Assembly: GCA_012974475.1 (NCBI GenBank)
Contig: JAAXQD010000219.1
Coordinates: forward strand, 1 to 49,900
Length of the DNA stretch: 49,900 nucleotides
Reading direction: 5' to 3'
Origin: Desulfobacterales bacterium
Lineage (GTDB): Bacteria > Desulfobacterota > Desulfobacteria > Desulfobacterales > UBA11574
A program made the translations under genes and the position numbers. The notes below the pieces were generated by a model. It was given only the letters and a program-made list of their open reading frames with translations, searched no databases and was not told the DNA's origin. Positions 1 to 7,581 of the stretch are shown here, in pieces. The stretch's first letter is position 1; each line of letters starts with the position of its first letter.

Positions 1-495
1 GTCATCTTAATAGGTATTGCTTCGTATTTGACCTTTCAGGAAGTGATTTTAAGATATGTTTTTAATACCGGATGGAGCGGCTCTTATGAAATCACAGTCA
101 TGTCGCTTATATGGTGTACCTTTATCGGAGCCAGCCTGGGCATCAAGGAAAATATCCATATCGGCGTTGATGTTCTGGTAGTGAAGTTTGGCCCCAAGAC
201 CCAGCGTATCATAATTACTGTTTCCATTGCTTTATGTCTCCTTTTCGGAATCATATTGGCTGTAAAAGGCTTTGAATTCGCAAAATTCATCAGCCGCAGC
301 CACCTTCTGTCTCGTGATTTGCGCATTCCGATGGAGATAGGTTATCTGGCAATACCTGTAGGAGGAGTTTTGGTCTGCCTTCGTTTCATCGAGCGCCTGG
401 TCTATGTATTAAAAGGGGAGTCGTTTAAAATAGACCGTATGCACGAATTATCCGAAGAGGAAAAGGAAAAGCTCGTTCACACCCTGGATGATTAA
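1..495 (+). CDS. dctQ: TRAP transporter small permease, DctQ type (5' partial)
   Basis: The reading frame is open from base 1, so the N-terminus lies outside the window; 164 residues are visible. In a TRAP system this small membrane subunit joins the large permease to move an organic acid, usually captured by a periplasmic binding protein, using the Na+ gradient. The protein has four hydrophobic segments and the family's conserved region in which a Gly-Ile-Lys-Glu-Asn stretch leads into HIGVDV after the second segment. The cytoplasmic tail is charged and rich in Glu and Lys. The DctM gene follows 55 bases downstream on the same strand. The DctP binding protein would be expected upstream, outside the window. 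The substrate cannot be told from sequence. Confidence 0.88.
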   Translation, partial: VILIGIASYLTFQEVILRYVFNTGWSGSYEITVMSLIWCTFIGASLGIKENIHIGVDVLVVKFGPKTQRIIITVSIALCLLFGIILAVKGFEFAKFISRSHLLSRDLRIPMEIGYLAIPVGGVLVCLRFIERLVYVLKGESFKIDRMHELSEEEKEKLVHTLDD

Positions 496-550
496 CCAAG
501 TGCTGATATTTTTAGCATGACAGCAACATAATCCTATTAGGAGAAACCTG

Positions 551-1846
551 ATGGAGAGCCTAGGGATTACTCTTTTTATTGTCTTTTTTGTATATCTGGT
601 CCTGGGGATGCCCCTGGCCATTTGCCTGGGCCTTTCCGTAATCACCACATTCTGGTATCATGACGCCCTTCCCCTGATGGCTGTGGCCCAAAAATTATAC
701 AACGGGCTGGAACATTTTGCGCTGATGGCGATTCCTTTTTTTATCCTGGCCAGCAATATCATGTCCAAGGGAGGCGTTTCAAAACGCCTCATAGACGTGT
801 GTAATGCCTTTGTGGGGCATTATAGAGGCGGGCTGGCTGTGGCCTCTATTGTTTCCTGCATGTTTTTTGCTGCGATTTCCGGGTCCAGCCCCTCAACAGT
901 GGTTGCCATCGGCACTATCATGATCCCGGCCATGATTGCCTCAGGTTACGGCGATAAATACAGTGTGGGTCTGCTGGGTTCTGCCGGTTCCCTTGGCATT
1001 CTTATTCCTCCCAGTATCCCCATGATCGTTTATGGTGTGGCCACCGAACAATCTGTGGGCAAGCTTTTCATGGCCGGTGTAGGTCCTGGTTTGTTCATGG
1101 GAAGTCTTTTTATTATCACAGCAGTTATTTACGCTCGGTTCAAAGGGTTTAAAGGCGGGACGGTCGTACCCTGGAAAGATCGACTTGTTTTGCTCTGGAA
1201 AGCGTTGCCCGGTCTTTTTATGCCTTTTCTGATTCTTGGCGGAATCTACGGAGGGATTTTTACCCCCACGGAAGCTGCTGCCGTGGCTGTATTCTATTCT
1301 CTTTTTGTGGGACTTTTCGTATACAAAGACCTTAAGATCCGGGATATTCCCCAGGTATTCGTTCGAAGCGCTGTAATGAGCGCTATGATACTTTTCATTA
1401 TTACAAATGCTATGCTTTTTGCCTTCATTCTCACCACCGAAGGGATTCCAGCGGCTATTGCCGCGTTTATTATTAAACATGCCGTAACACCCTGGGTTTT
1501 CCTTCTTTTTGTCAATGTACTTCTATATTTTGTTGGAGACTTCATGGAGCCGAGCGCAGCCATTTTGATCCTGGCGCCGCTATTTCTGCCTATTGTGTTG
1601 AAGCTGAATATAGACCCTATTCATTTCGGGATCATCATGACCGTGAACATGGAGATCGGAATGATCACACCGCCTGTAGGCCTCAATCTTTTTGTGGCCA
1701 GTGGAATCTCAGGTCTGTCTCTGTGGGATGTTTTCAAAGGGGCGGCACCTTTCATGATTATCATGCTGTTCGCTCTCTTAATCATTACTTATATTCCGGT
1801 TATATCGCTCTGGTTTCCCAAACTTCTGTATGGAGTCCTTTTCTAA
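551..1846 (+). CDS. dctM: TRAP transporter large permease, DctM type
   Basis: This 431-residue, very hydrophobic protein has the length and pattern of the TRAP large permease, which forms the main Na+-coupled translocation path for organic acids. Family signatures are visible: ISGSSPSTVVAIG at about residues 109-121 and LIPPSIPMIVYG at about 151-162, each within predicted membrane hairpins. A ribosome-binding sequence (AGGAG) lies just before the ATG. It follows dctQ in an evident operon, and a strong hairpin 12 bases after the stop suggests that transcription ends here. Substrate is unknown; C4-dicarboxylates, 2-oxoacids and aromatic acids are all possible for this family. Confidence 0.93.
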   Translation: MESLGITLFIVFFVYLVLGMPLAICLGLSVITTFWYHDALPLMAVAQKLYNGLEHFALMAIPFFILASNIMSKGGVSKRLIDVCNAFVGHYRGGLAVASIVSCMFFAAISGSSPSTVVAIGTIMIPAMIASGYGDKYSVGLLGSAGSLGILIPPSIPMIVYGVATEQSVGKLFMAGVGPGLFMGSLFIITAVIYARFKGFKGGTVVPWKDRLVLLWKALPGLFMPFLILGGIYGGIFTPTEAAAVAVFYSLFVGLFVYKDLKIRDIPQVFVRSAVMSAMILFIITNAMLFAFILTTEGIPAAIAAFIIKHAVTPWVFLLFVNVLLYFVGDFMEPSAAILILAPLFLPIVLKLNIDPIHFGIIMTVNMEIGMITPPVGLNLFVASGISGLSLWDVFKGAAPFMIIMLFALLIITYIPVISLWFPKLLYGVLF

Positions 1847-1857
1847 GATTCAAAAAG

Positions 1858-1885
1858 AGGCCGGAGGAACTTTCTCTTCCGGCCT
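1858..1885 (+). terminator. Hairpin downstream of dctM, probable terminator
   Basis: An 8-bp perfect inverted repeat (AGGCCGGA at 1858-1865, TCCGGCCT at 1878-1885) with a 12-base loop lies 12 bases after the dctM stop. No long T-tract follows, so it may be an inefficient intrinsic terminator or a 3'-end stabilising structure. Confidence 0.55.
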
Positions 1886-1939
1886 GCCCCAAATTTCTTA
1901 TAAGCAAAGGTGAAAGGCATTTATAAGAGAGGATCCATT

Positions 1940-2509
1940 ATGAAAAGAATGATAGTCGGCTTTTTTGTAACGCTTGTTTTTATACTATTGACTGTCTATA
2001 TCCCCATTGCAATGTCTGGTGATCCGGTCAATTTGCGAAGTCAAGCGAAGCGGCTTTCAGATAAAGATGTAAAGTCGATGCTGACAAAATACAATTATTT
2101 TGACAGGACCAAAAATAAAACCGGAACTTTTGCCAACGACTTTGTGGATAACGGTGACGACACGGTGACCGACCGGGCCACCGGATTGATGTGGCAAAAG
2201 AATGGCTCATTAAAGGGGATGACATGGGCAGAAGCAAAGGAGTATGTAAATAAGCTCAACAGCGACCGGTTTGCCGGATACTCGGCCTGGCGGCTTCCAA
2301 CCATTGAAGAGCTTGCTTCCTTGTTAAAATCCAAAAAAGCCAATGACAACTTGCATATCGATCCTATTTTTTCCGGAAAACAGAAATTTTGCTGGAGTGC
2401 CGATACCTTCGCTCCGGACATCGCCTGGTATGTGAGTTTCAAAGCAGGCATGATCCGACACATCTATCATTTCTTCTATCACGTAAGGGCGGTTCGTACG
2501 ATCAAGTAG
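1940..2509 (+). CDS. DUF1566 (Lcl C-terminal-like) domain protein, exported or membrane-anchored
   Basis: The 189-residue protein begins with a Lys-Arg start and a hydrophobic segment at about residues 5-25, ending near AMSG, which could be a signal peptide or an N-terminal anchor. The rest carries the DUF1566 pattern: a TVTDRATGLMWQK stretch (about 75-87), WAEAKEYV, and WRLPTIEELASLL (about 117-129), ending with the typical VRAVR. The family is common in deltaproteobacteria and its function is not established. The ATG at 1940 was chosen because AGAGAGG lies 7 bases upstream; a frame-compatible start 30 bases earlier lacks this. It sits alone between the TRAP genes and livG. Confidence 0.8.
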   Translation: MKRMIVGFFVTLVFILLTVYIPIAMSGDPVNLRSQAKRLSDKDVKSMLTKYNYFDRTKNKTGTFANDFVDNGDDTVTDRATGLMWQKNGSLKGMTWAEAKEYVNKLNSDRFAGYSAWRLPTIEELASLLKSKKANDNLHIDPIFSGKQKFCWSADTFAPDIAWYVSFKAGMIRHIYHFFYHVRAVRTIK

Positions 2510-2540
2510 CAAATGTATTGATATATGCTACATAAGGAAT

Positions 2541-3266
2541 ATGGCACTTCTTGAGATAAAAAATCTTACCAAAGCTTTTGGCGGACTCCTGGCGGTCAAT
2601 GACGTCTCCTTTAACGTGAAAGAAGGGGAGATTGTCGGCCTCATCGGTCCCAACGGCAGTGGAAAAACCACGACATTCAACTGCATCAATCAATTTTTCC
2701 CCGTTACATCCGGAGACATCCTGTTTAAAGGAAAAAGCATCATCAGGTTGAAAACCCATCAAATTTGTCATCTGGGTATTGGGCGGACGTTTCAGGTTGT
2801 CAAGCCCCTGGCCAGAATGACGGTTTTGGAGAATGTTACTGCATCCGCCTTTTGCCGTGTCAATACCATCAAGGAAGCAAAGGATGAAGCTTTAAGTGTT
2901 CTGGAATTCTGTAATCTTGCAGACCAGAATGATAAACCGGCCAAAAGTCTGCCCATCGCCAGCAGAAAACGCCTTGAAATTGCACGGGCACTGGCAACCA
3001 AGCCGGAACTTTTGCTTCTGGACGAAACCGCTGCCGGTTTAAATCCGGGTGAACTTGATGAGGCCATCGATCTGATTAAAAAAATCAGGGAAAATGGGAT
3101 CAGCATCCTGATTGTCGAACATATCATGAAGGTCATCATGACCATATCGGATCGAATTCACGCCATCAACTTCGGCCAAACCATTGCAGAAGGAGCACCC
3201 CAAGAAGTTGCCAACAACCAGGCGGTGATTGAGGCCTATTTGGGAGAACAGCATGCTCAAGGTTAA
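2541..3266 (+). CDS. livG: Branched-chain amino acid-type ABC transporter ATPase, LivG family
   Basis: The 241-residue protein is an ATP-binding subunit of the polar/branched-chain amino acid importer class. Walker A is GPNGSGKTT at 36-44, Walker B LLLLDETAAG at 157-166, and a switch histidine follows in IVEHIMKV near 193. The C-terminus ends in the family-typical EAYLGE. The signature segment before KRLEIARAL reads LPIAS, so the usual glycine of the ABC signature is replaced by alanine; related LivG proteins are also non-canonical here. livF overlaps its 3' end by 14 bases. No permease or binding-protein genes are adjacent, so the partner subunits must be encoded elsewhere or outside the window. 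Confidence 0.9.
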   Translation: MALLEIKNLTKAFGGLLAVNDVSFNVKEGEIVGLIGPNGSGKTTTFNCINQFFPVTSGDILFKGKSIIRLKTHQICHLGIGRTFQVVKPLARMTVLENVTASAFCRVNTIKEAKDEALSVLEFCNLADQNDKPAKSLPIASRKRLEIARALATKPELLLLDETAAGLNPGELDEAIDLIKKIRENGISILIVEHIMKVIMTISDRIHAINFGQTIAEGAPQEVANNQAVIEAYLGEQHAQG

Positions 3267-3957
3267 TGGAATCAACGTCTTTTACGGAGATCTACAGGTT
3301 CTCTGGGATGTCACCTTCGAAGTCAAAGAGAAAGAAATCCTGGTTTTGGTGGGCGCCAACGGAGCCGGGAAAAGCACGACACTCAAGACCATCTCCTCAC
3401 TGTTAACGCCGGCGTCCGGCACCATCGAATTCAATGGTATCCGTCTGGATCGTTTACCCTCCAACAAAATCATTGAACAGGGGATTGTTCACGTTCCTGA
3501 AGGAAGGCGTCTCTTTCCGGAGATGAGCGTCGAAGAGAACTTGATCATGGGTTCACTCCACGGCAGGGCCAAAGCCAAACGCGATGAAACTCTCGACTAT
3601 GTCTATTCTCTGTTTCCAAGACTCAAAGAAAGAAGAAAGCAAATGGCCGGCACCTTGTCCGGCGGTGAGCAACAGATGTTGGCGGTGGGGCGCGGATTGA
3701 TGTCCCTTCCCAAATTGATGATGTTTGACGAGCCGTCCCTGGGTCTGGCACCCATTCTGGTACAAGACATCTTTGATTTGATAAAAAAGATCAACCAGGA
3801 AGGCGTAACCATCCTTTTGGTGGAGCAGAATGTCACACAGACACTGGCCATGTGCGACCGGGCCTATGTCCTTGAAAACGGTAGAAACGTTCTTGAAGGC
3901 ACCGGAAAAGAGCTGATGGCCAACGATCATGTGAGAGAGGTTTATCTGGGCATATAA
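3253..3957 (+). CDS. livF: Branched-chain amino acid-type ABC transporter ATPase, LivF family
   Basis: This 234-residue ATPase is the usual partner of LivG. Walker A is GANGAGKST at 34-42, the ABC signature is LSGGEQQ at 135-141, and Walker B is LMMFDEPSLG at 155-164, followed by VEQNV. It ends in the family-typical EVYLGI. The ATG at 3253 lies inside the livG 3' end, giving a 14-base overlap that suggests translational coupling. A frame-compatible non-ATG codon 24 bases earlier is less likely. Unlike LivG, its signature motif is canonical. The pair is followed by a convergent gene, so no transporter membrane subunits lie downstream. Confidence 0.92.
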   Translation: MLKVNGINVFYGDLQVLWDVTFEVKEKEILVLVGANGAGKSTTLKTISSLLTPASGTIEFNGIRLDRLPSNKIIEQGIVHVPEGRRLFPEMSVEENLIMGSLHGRAKAKRDETLDYVYSLFPRLKERRKQMAGTLSGGEQQMLAVGRGLMSLPKLMMFDEPSLGLAPILVQDIFDLIKKINQEGVTILLVEQNVTQTLAMCDRAYVLENGRNVLEGTGKELMANDHVREVYLGI

Positions 3958-4042
3958 AACGGCCATTAAATTCCCATCGAATTTCAAGCACCACAACATC
4001 CCATGCCCCCCGTCCTTTGATCTCCGATCCCTGTCTCATAAA

Positions 4043-5776
4043 TCATCCTTTTATTATCCTGGGCAGGATCAGGTGATGATGGGGACATATTGATTTTGGG
4101 TTCTGGTAAGCTGCTCCTGCAAAGGCCACAAGGTATTTCCTCAGATCATGAATCGGCACAATCTCATCAATCAGACCATTTTCTGCACAGAACAGGGGCC
4201 TTGATTTTTCGTGATAATCTTTGGCCAGTTTGTTCATCTTTTCGATGATCGGTTCCAAAGGTCTTCCTGCTTCTTTTTCTTTGACCAGTCTTCGAGAATA
4301 GGTGGCCACCGCAGCGGTCTCACCATGCATGACATATATTTCACTGGCCGCGGTTCCCAGGGTAAAGGCATTGTGCCGGTTGGCGGTGGGTCCGCCCATG
4401 AGATAGTGGGCCGACGCCGTTCCTTTTCTGAGAAGCAGAAGCATCATGGGAATGTCGGTCTGCTGGATCGAATAAACAAGCCCCTGGGCCAGACCCAGCA
4501 ATTCGGCCTTTTCCGCCGCATCTCCCACATCCAGACCTGAGCTGTCCTGGAGCCAGACAATCGGAATACGATCCCTTCCGCAAAGGGTCACGAACTCGTT
4601 CATTTTTATCAACCCCTGGCGGTAGAGTTTTCCGCCCATACCAGGATAATCGGCGTACTCCGGATAATTCTTCCCCAGGTATTCCTGCCGGTTGCCGATG
4701 CATGCCACGAGAAATCCGTCGATTTTGCACAATCCCGCATACACTTCCGGGCCGTAATCGGGACGGAATTCCATATGTTCACTTGAATCCACCAGCCTGG
4801 CCAATACCTCGTCAAAATCGTATACTCTTTTGGGATTTAAGGGAATCAAGCGGTAAAGATCGTCTATGGAAAATCGGGGTTCTTTGGGTTCAGCCACCCG
4901 GTAAAATTTGGGGTGATATGCCGGCATATCTTTCATGTAATCTTTTAGCCCCTCCAACACCCCGGTTTCATCTTCAAACACATATCTAAAAAAGCCGGTT
5001 TCATCATGGTGGATGTTTACCGACCCCGGTGGTTTGGCCCGAAACTGTTTTGCCTTTTCGATGATTTCTTCTGCGGCTTCTAAATTAAATTCTCCTTTGG
5101 GCGCCATTCCGCTGACGATGCCCACACCACCCACGGCAATATTACAGTTTTTGTGGGCAAAGAGTATGGTGGGACTGATGCTCTGGTACCCGCCGCCGGC
5201 CGGGTTTGTGCCGTATATCCCAGCAAGCACCGGAATTCCAAACTGTTCCAGCTCGGCATGCCTGAAAAAAGGGGTTCCGGCCCCACGACGATTGGCATAG
5301 AATTTTTCCTGTTCAGTCAATTTGGCGCCACTACAATTAATCAGCCAGATCAAAGGAATATTCAGGCGTTTGGACAGGTCGGTCACCCGCAAAATATTTT
5401 CAGACTGCCCCGGAAGCCAGGCCCCGGCCATCACTTTATTGTCAAATCCGATAATAACGGCCCATTTACCCGAGATTTTGCCGATTCCATCAATAACGTT
5501 TGTGGTCCCTTCCACATTGTTCATTGGATTGTACAGGGTATGCAATGGACACCAGGTGCCTGGATCGACCAGGTATTCAAGACGCTGCCACACGGTCATC
5601 TGTCCCCTGGCATTAATCTTCTCTTCAGGGAACCCGGCCAGTTTCACCCGATTCACTTCATCAGCGACATCTTTTTCGATCTTTTTGATGCTGTTAAGGT
5701 TTTCTTCGGTGCTTTTAATTCGGCCTTTTTTTAGGGCGCGGCCGAATTCGGTCATCTTCTCAAAATAAGGTCTCAT
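4043..5776 (-). CDS. gcdA: Biotin-dependent carboxyltransferase, probable glutaconyl-CoA decarboxylase alpha subunit
   Basis: At 577 residues this matches the size of glutaconyl-CoA decarboxylase alpha subunits (about 587) rather than the shorter propionyl-CoA carboxylase beta subunits. It has two crotonase-like carboxyltransferase halves; the first contains GTNPAGGGYQ at 189-198 and the second GGPTANRHNAF and AASEIYVMHGE. In the known enzyme this soluble subunit moves CO2 from glutaconyl-CoA to a biotin carrier, and a membrane subunit then decarboxylates the biotin while exporting Na+. A biotin carrier gene lies 3 bases upstream and a glutaryl-CoA dehydrogenase-like gene before that, which supports this reading. 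The membrane subunit GcdB is not in the window. A methylmalonyl-CoA-type carboxylase role is the main alternative. Confidence 0.82.
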   Translation of the reverse strand: MRPYFEKMTEFGRALKKGRIKSTEENLNSIKKIEKDVADEVNRVKLAGFPEEKINARGQMTVWQRLEYLVDPGTWCPLHTLYNPMNNVEGTTNVIDGIGKISGKWAVIIGFDNKVMAGAWLPGQSENILRVTDLSKRLNIPLIWLINCSGAKLTEQEKFYANRRGAGTPFFRHAELEQFGIPVLAGIYGTNPAGGGYQSISPTILFAHKNCNIAVGGVGIVSGMAPKGEFNLEAAEEIIEKAKQFRAKPPGSVNIHHDETGFFRYVFEDETGVLEGLKDYMKDMPAYHPKFYRVAEPKEPRFSIDDLYRLIPLNPKRVYDFDEVLARLVDSSEHMEFRPDYGPEVYAGLCKIDGFLVACIGNRQEYLGKNYPEYADYPGMGGKLYRQGLIKMNEFVTLCGRDRIPIVWLQDSSGLDVGDAAEKAELLGLAQGLVYSIQQTDIPMMLLLLRKGTASAHYLMGGPTANRHNAFTLGTAASEIYVMHGETAAVATYSRRLVKEKEAGRPLEPIIEKMNKLAKDYHEKSRPLFCAENGLIDEIVPIHDLRKYLVAFAGAAYQNPKSICPHHHLILPRIIKG

Positions 5777-5779
5777 AGT

Positions 5780-6013
5780 TTAAACCTCGATGTATTCTTC
5801 ATCAACAACGGCCAGAATATCGTCTTCCGCCACTTCGTCCCCTTCTTTAACCATCACTTTCCGTATGGTTCCATCCCAGGGGACAAATACCGGTGTTTCC
5901 ATCTTCATCGCTTCAATAACCAGGATTTCTTCCTCCGCCTCCACCGTGTCGCCTGCTTTTATTTTCAGTTGAAATACCCTTCCGGCAAGAGGCGCTGCAA
6001 TCTCCTTGGCCAT
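5780..6013 (-). CDS. gcdC: Biotin carrier protein (biotinyl-lipoyl domain)
   Basis: This 77-residue protein is a minimal biotinyl domain with EAMKM at 34-38, so Lys37 is the predicted biotin attachment site. It lacks the long Ala/Pro linker usual in glutaconyl-CoA decarboxylase gamma subunits. The ATG at 6013 was chosen because GGAGG lies 9 bases upstream; a longer version starting 51 bases earlier has no such site. It lies 3 bases ahead of the carboxyltransferase gene and follows the acyl-CoA dehydrogenase, so all three are probably co-transcribed. It would shuttle carboxybiotin between the carboxyltransferase and a membrane decarboxylase or a biotin carboxylase encoded elsewhere. Confidence 0.9.
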   Translation of the reverse strand: MAKEIAAPLAGRVFQLKIKAGDTVEAEEEILVIEAMKMETPVFVPWDGTIRKVMVKEGDEVAEDDILAVVDEEYIEV

Positions 6014-6122
6014 AATAATAGTCCTCCATTTTTCTGCTTCATAGTTTTGCAATAGCGCGTGCAATCCCCGCGTCCTGCCGGGTCGGGACTGCAGTATCGG
6101 CGAGCGAAATTTATCCCTTTAA

Positions 6123-7286
6123 TTATCTGTTCGCTTTGCGAATTCCAAGCTGATCCAGAGCAATGATCCATTTACAGATATTGGCCGATCCTTCAACCAT
6201 GGTATAGGTGGGGGCGTCCCGAAAAAAACGTGCGATGGGATACTCTGTAGAATATCCGTATGCCCCCAGAATCCTCATGGCAAAGTTGGCGCACTTTGTT
6301 ACGACTTCACCGGCAAAATATTTTGCCTGTGCCACACCGAGGCCGTTGTTGAGGTTCCCCTGATCCTTTTCCCAGGCAGCCTTGTAAACCAGGAGCCGGG
6401 CAGCCTCGATCTCGGCAGACATCTGGGCAATCATATCCTGATTCATCTGAAACTCGCCGATGGGTTTCCCGAACTGTTTGCGTTCATTACAATATTTTAG
6501 CGACACATTCAAACATGCCTGGGCAACTCCTACGGCACCGGCGGCTGCAGAAAGGCGGGTCTGATTGAGTGAGCCGAAGAGTATCCTTGCGCCGTCTCCG
6601 GGTTTTCCGATGATATTTTCCCGGGGTACCCGTGTATTGCTTAAAAATATCTCACCTGTGGGAGAGGAGTGAGACCCCATTTTTTCTAAGGCCGATGTTC
6701 TAACACCGTTAAAATTCTTCGTCTCCACAACAAAGGCCGAAAGACCCTTGGATGCCTTATCTGTATCCGTATAGGCATAATAAATAATAACATCTGCAAC
6801 ATCTGCATTGGAGATCCAGGTCTTGGAGCCGTTTAATAGCCAGTGATCCCCCTTGTCTTCTGCAGTTGACATCATGGCCATCACATCGGAACCGGCATCG
6901 GGTTCTGTGATTGCAAAACCACCGATGGTGTCGGCGTTAACCAGCTGGGGGATGTATTTTTGTTTTAAGACTTCGCTCCCGTATTTGCATATGGTAAAAG
7001 CGCTTCCAAGGCACTGCATGTTGACCTGAACCCTCAGAGAGCTTGATGCTTTTGCAATTTCTTCGGTCACAATCATGGCCGCCAGCCAACCCATGTCTTC
7101 TCCGCCATATTTTTCAGGAATGACCGTTCCGAAAAAACCGAGTTCTCCCATGGGCTTGATGGCTTCTTTATAAGGGAAATAATGGTTTGCATCCCACTCA
7201 TCAGCATAGGGTGCAATTTTTTTGGCTGCAAATTCAGAAACCGCCTTTTTCAGCATCTGAAGTTCTTTAGATAACGCAAAATCCAT
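6123..7286 (-). CDS. Acyl-CoA dehydrogenase, probable non-decarboxylating glutaryl-CoA dehydrogenase
   Basis: The 387-residue protein has the full acyl-CoA dehydrogenase layout: an N-terminal helical domain, FAITEPDAGSD at 124-134, KTWISN near 155, ERKQFGKPI near 268-276, and Glu365 in YTMVEGSANI as predicted catalytic base. The sequence strongly recalls the glutaryl-CoA dehydrogenase of Desulfococcus multivorans, which yields glutaconyl-CoA without decarboxylating it. That agrees with the downstream biotin carrier and GcdA-like genes. The ATG at 7286 has GGAGG 7 bases upstream; a start 15 bases earlier is less likely. A general short-chain acyl-CoA dehydrogenase is the alternative. Confidence 0.82.
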   Translation of the reverse strand: MDFALSKELQMLKKAVSEFAAKKIAPYADEWDANHYFPYKEAIKPMGELGFFGTVIPEKYGGEDMGWLAAMIVTEEIAKASSSLRVQVNMQCLGSAFTICKYGSEVLKQKYIPQLVNADTIGGFAITEPDAGSDVMAMMSTAEDKGDHWLLNGSKTWISNADVADVIIYYAYTDTDKASKGLSAFVVETKNFNGVRTSALEKMGSHSSPTGEIFLSNTRVPRENIIGKPGDGARILFGSLNQTRLSAAAGAVGVAQACLNVSLKYCNERKQFGKPIGEFQMNQDMIAQMSAEIEAARLLVYKAAWEKDQGNLNNGLGVAQAKYFAGEVVTKCANFAMRILGAYGYSTEYPIARFFRDAPTYTMVEGSANICKWIIALDQLGIRKANR

Positions 7287-7581
7287 ATGGCATCCTCCCA
7301 ATTAGAGCCTATCTCAATTTTTGAGAAATGATGTTTTTCTTTAGGTTTCTAATCTTTTATTCCAATTAATGGCAGCTCGGTTTTATGGGCATTAAAATAC
7401 ACTCAAACTTTTTTGAAAAGAATAACGGATAGGATACGATGTATTTACTTTTTATCTCATCGTCGTCGCCTGTTGAATTTGTGGTGATTTTTTCGATTTG
7501 ATATAATTTGTCAAACACTTGTAGAATAGCATTCGAAGACCGGAATCGCAATCATTTTCCTTTTAGATCTCATCCATAAAG
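7287..7581. other. AT-rich intergenic region upstream of the acyl-CoA dehydrogenase operon
   Basis: About 295 bases between nhaA and the acyl-CoA dehydrogenase gene, both transcribed leftward. It must hold the promoter of the dehydrogenase operon, and a TTGACA-like -35 on the minus strand occurs near 7508-7513 without a convincing -10. A short inverted repeat (TCTCAA/TTGAGA, 7312-7326) lies just upstream of the ribosome-binding site. A 61-codon open frame on the minus strand has no family resemblance and is not called. Confidence 0.4.

Noticed and set aside
941..1480. 179-codon ORF antisense to dctM
   Set aside because: It lies wholly inside a well-supported membrane protein gene; its composition (many Asn, Lys, His) is what the reverse strand of hydrophobic codons gives.
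5153..5734. 193-codon ORF antisense to the carboxyltransferase gene
   Set aside because: Shadow of a strongly supported gene; no family features.
7366..7551. 61-codon minus-strand ORF in the nhaA-acyl-CoA dehydrogenase gap
   Set aside because: AT-rich, no ribosome-binding site, and no resemblance to a known protein; likely chance.
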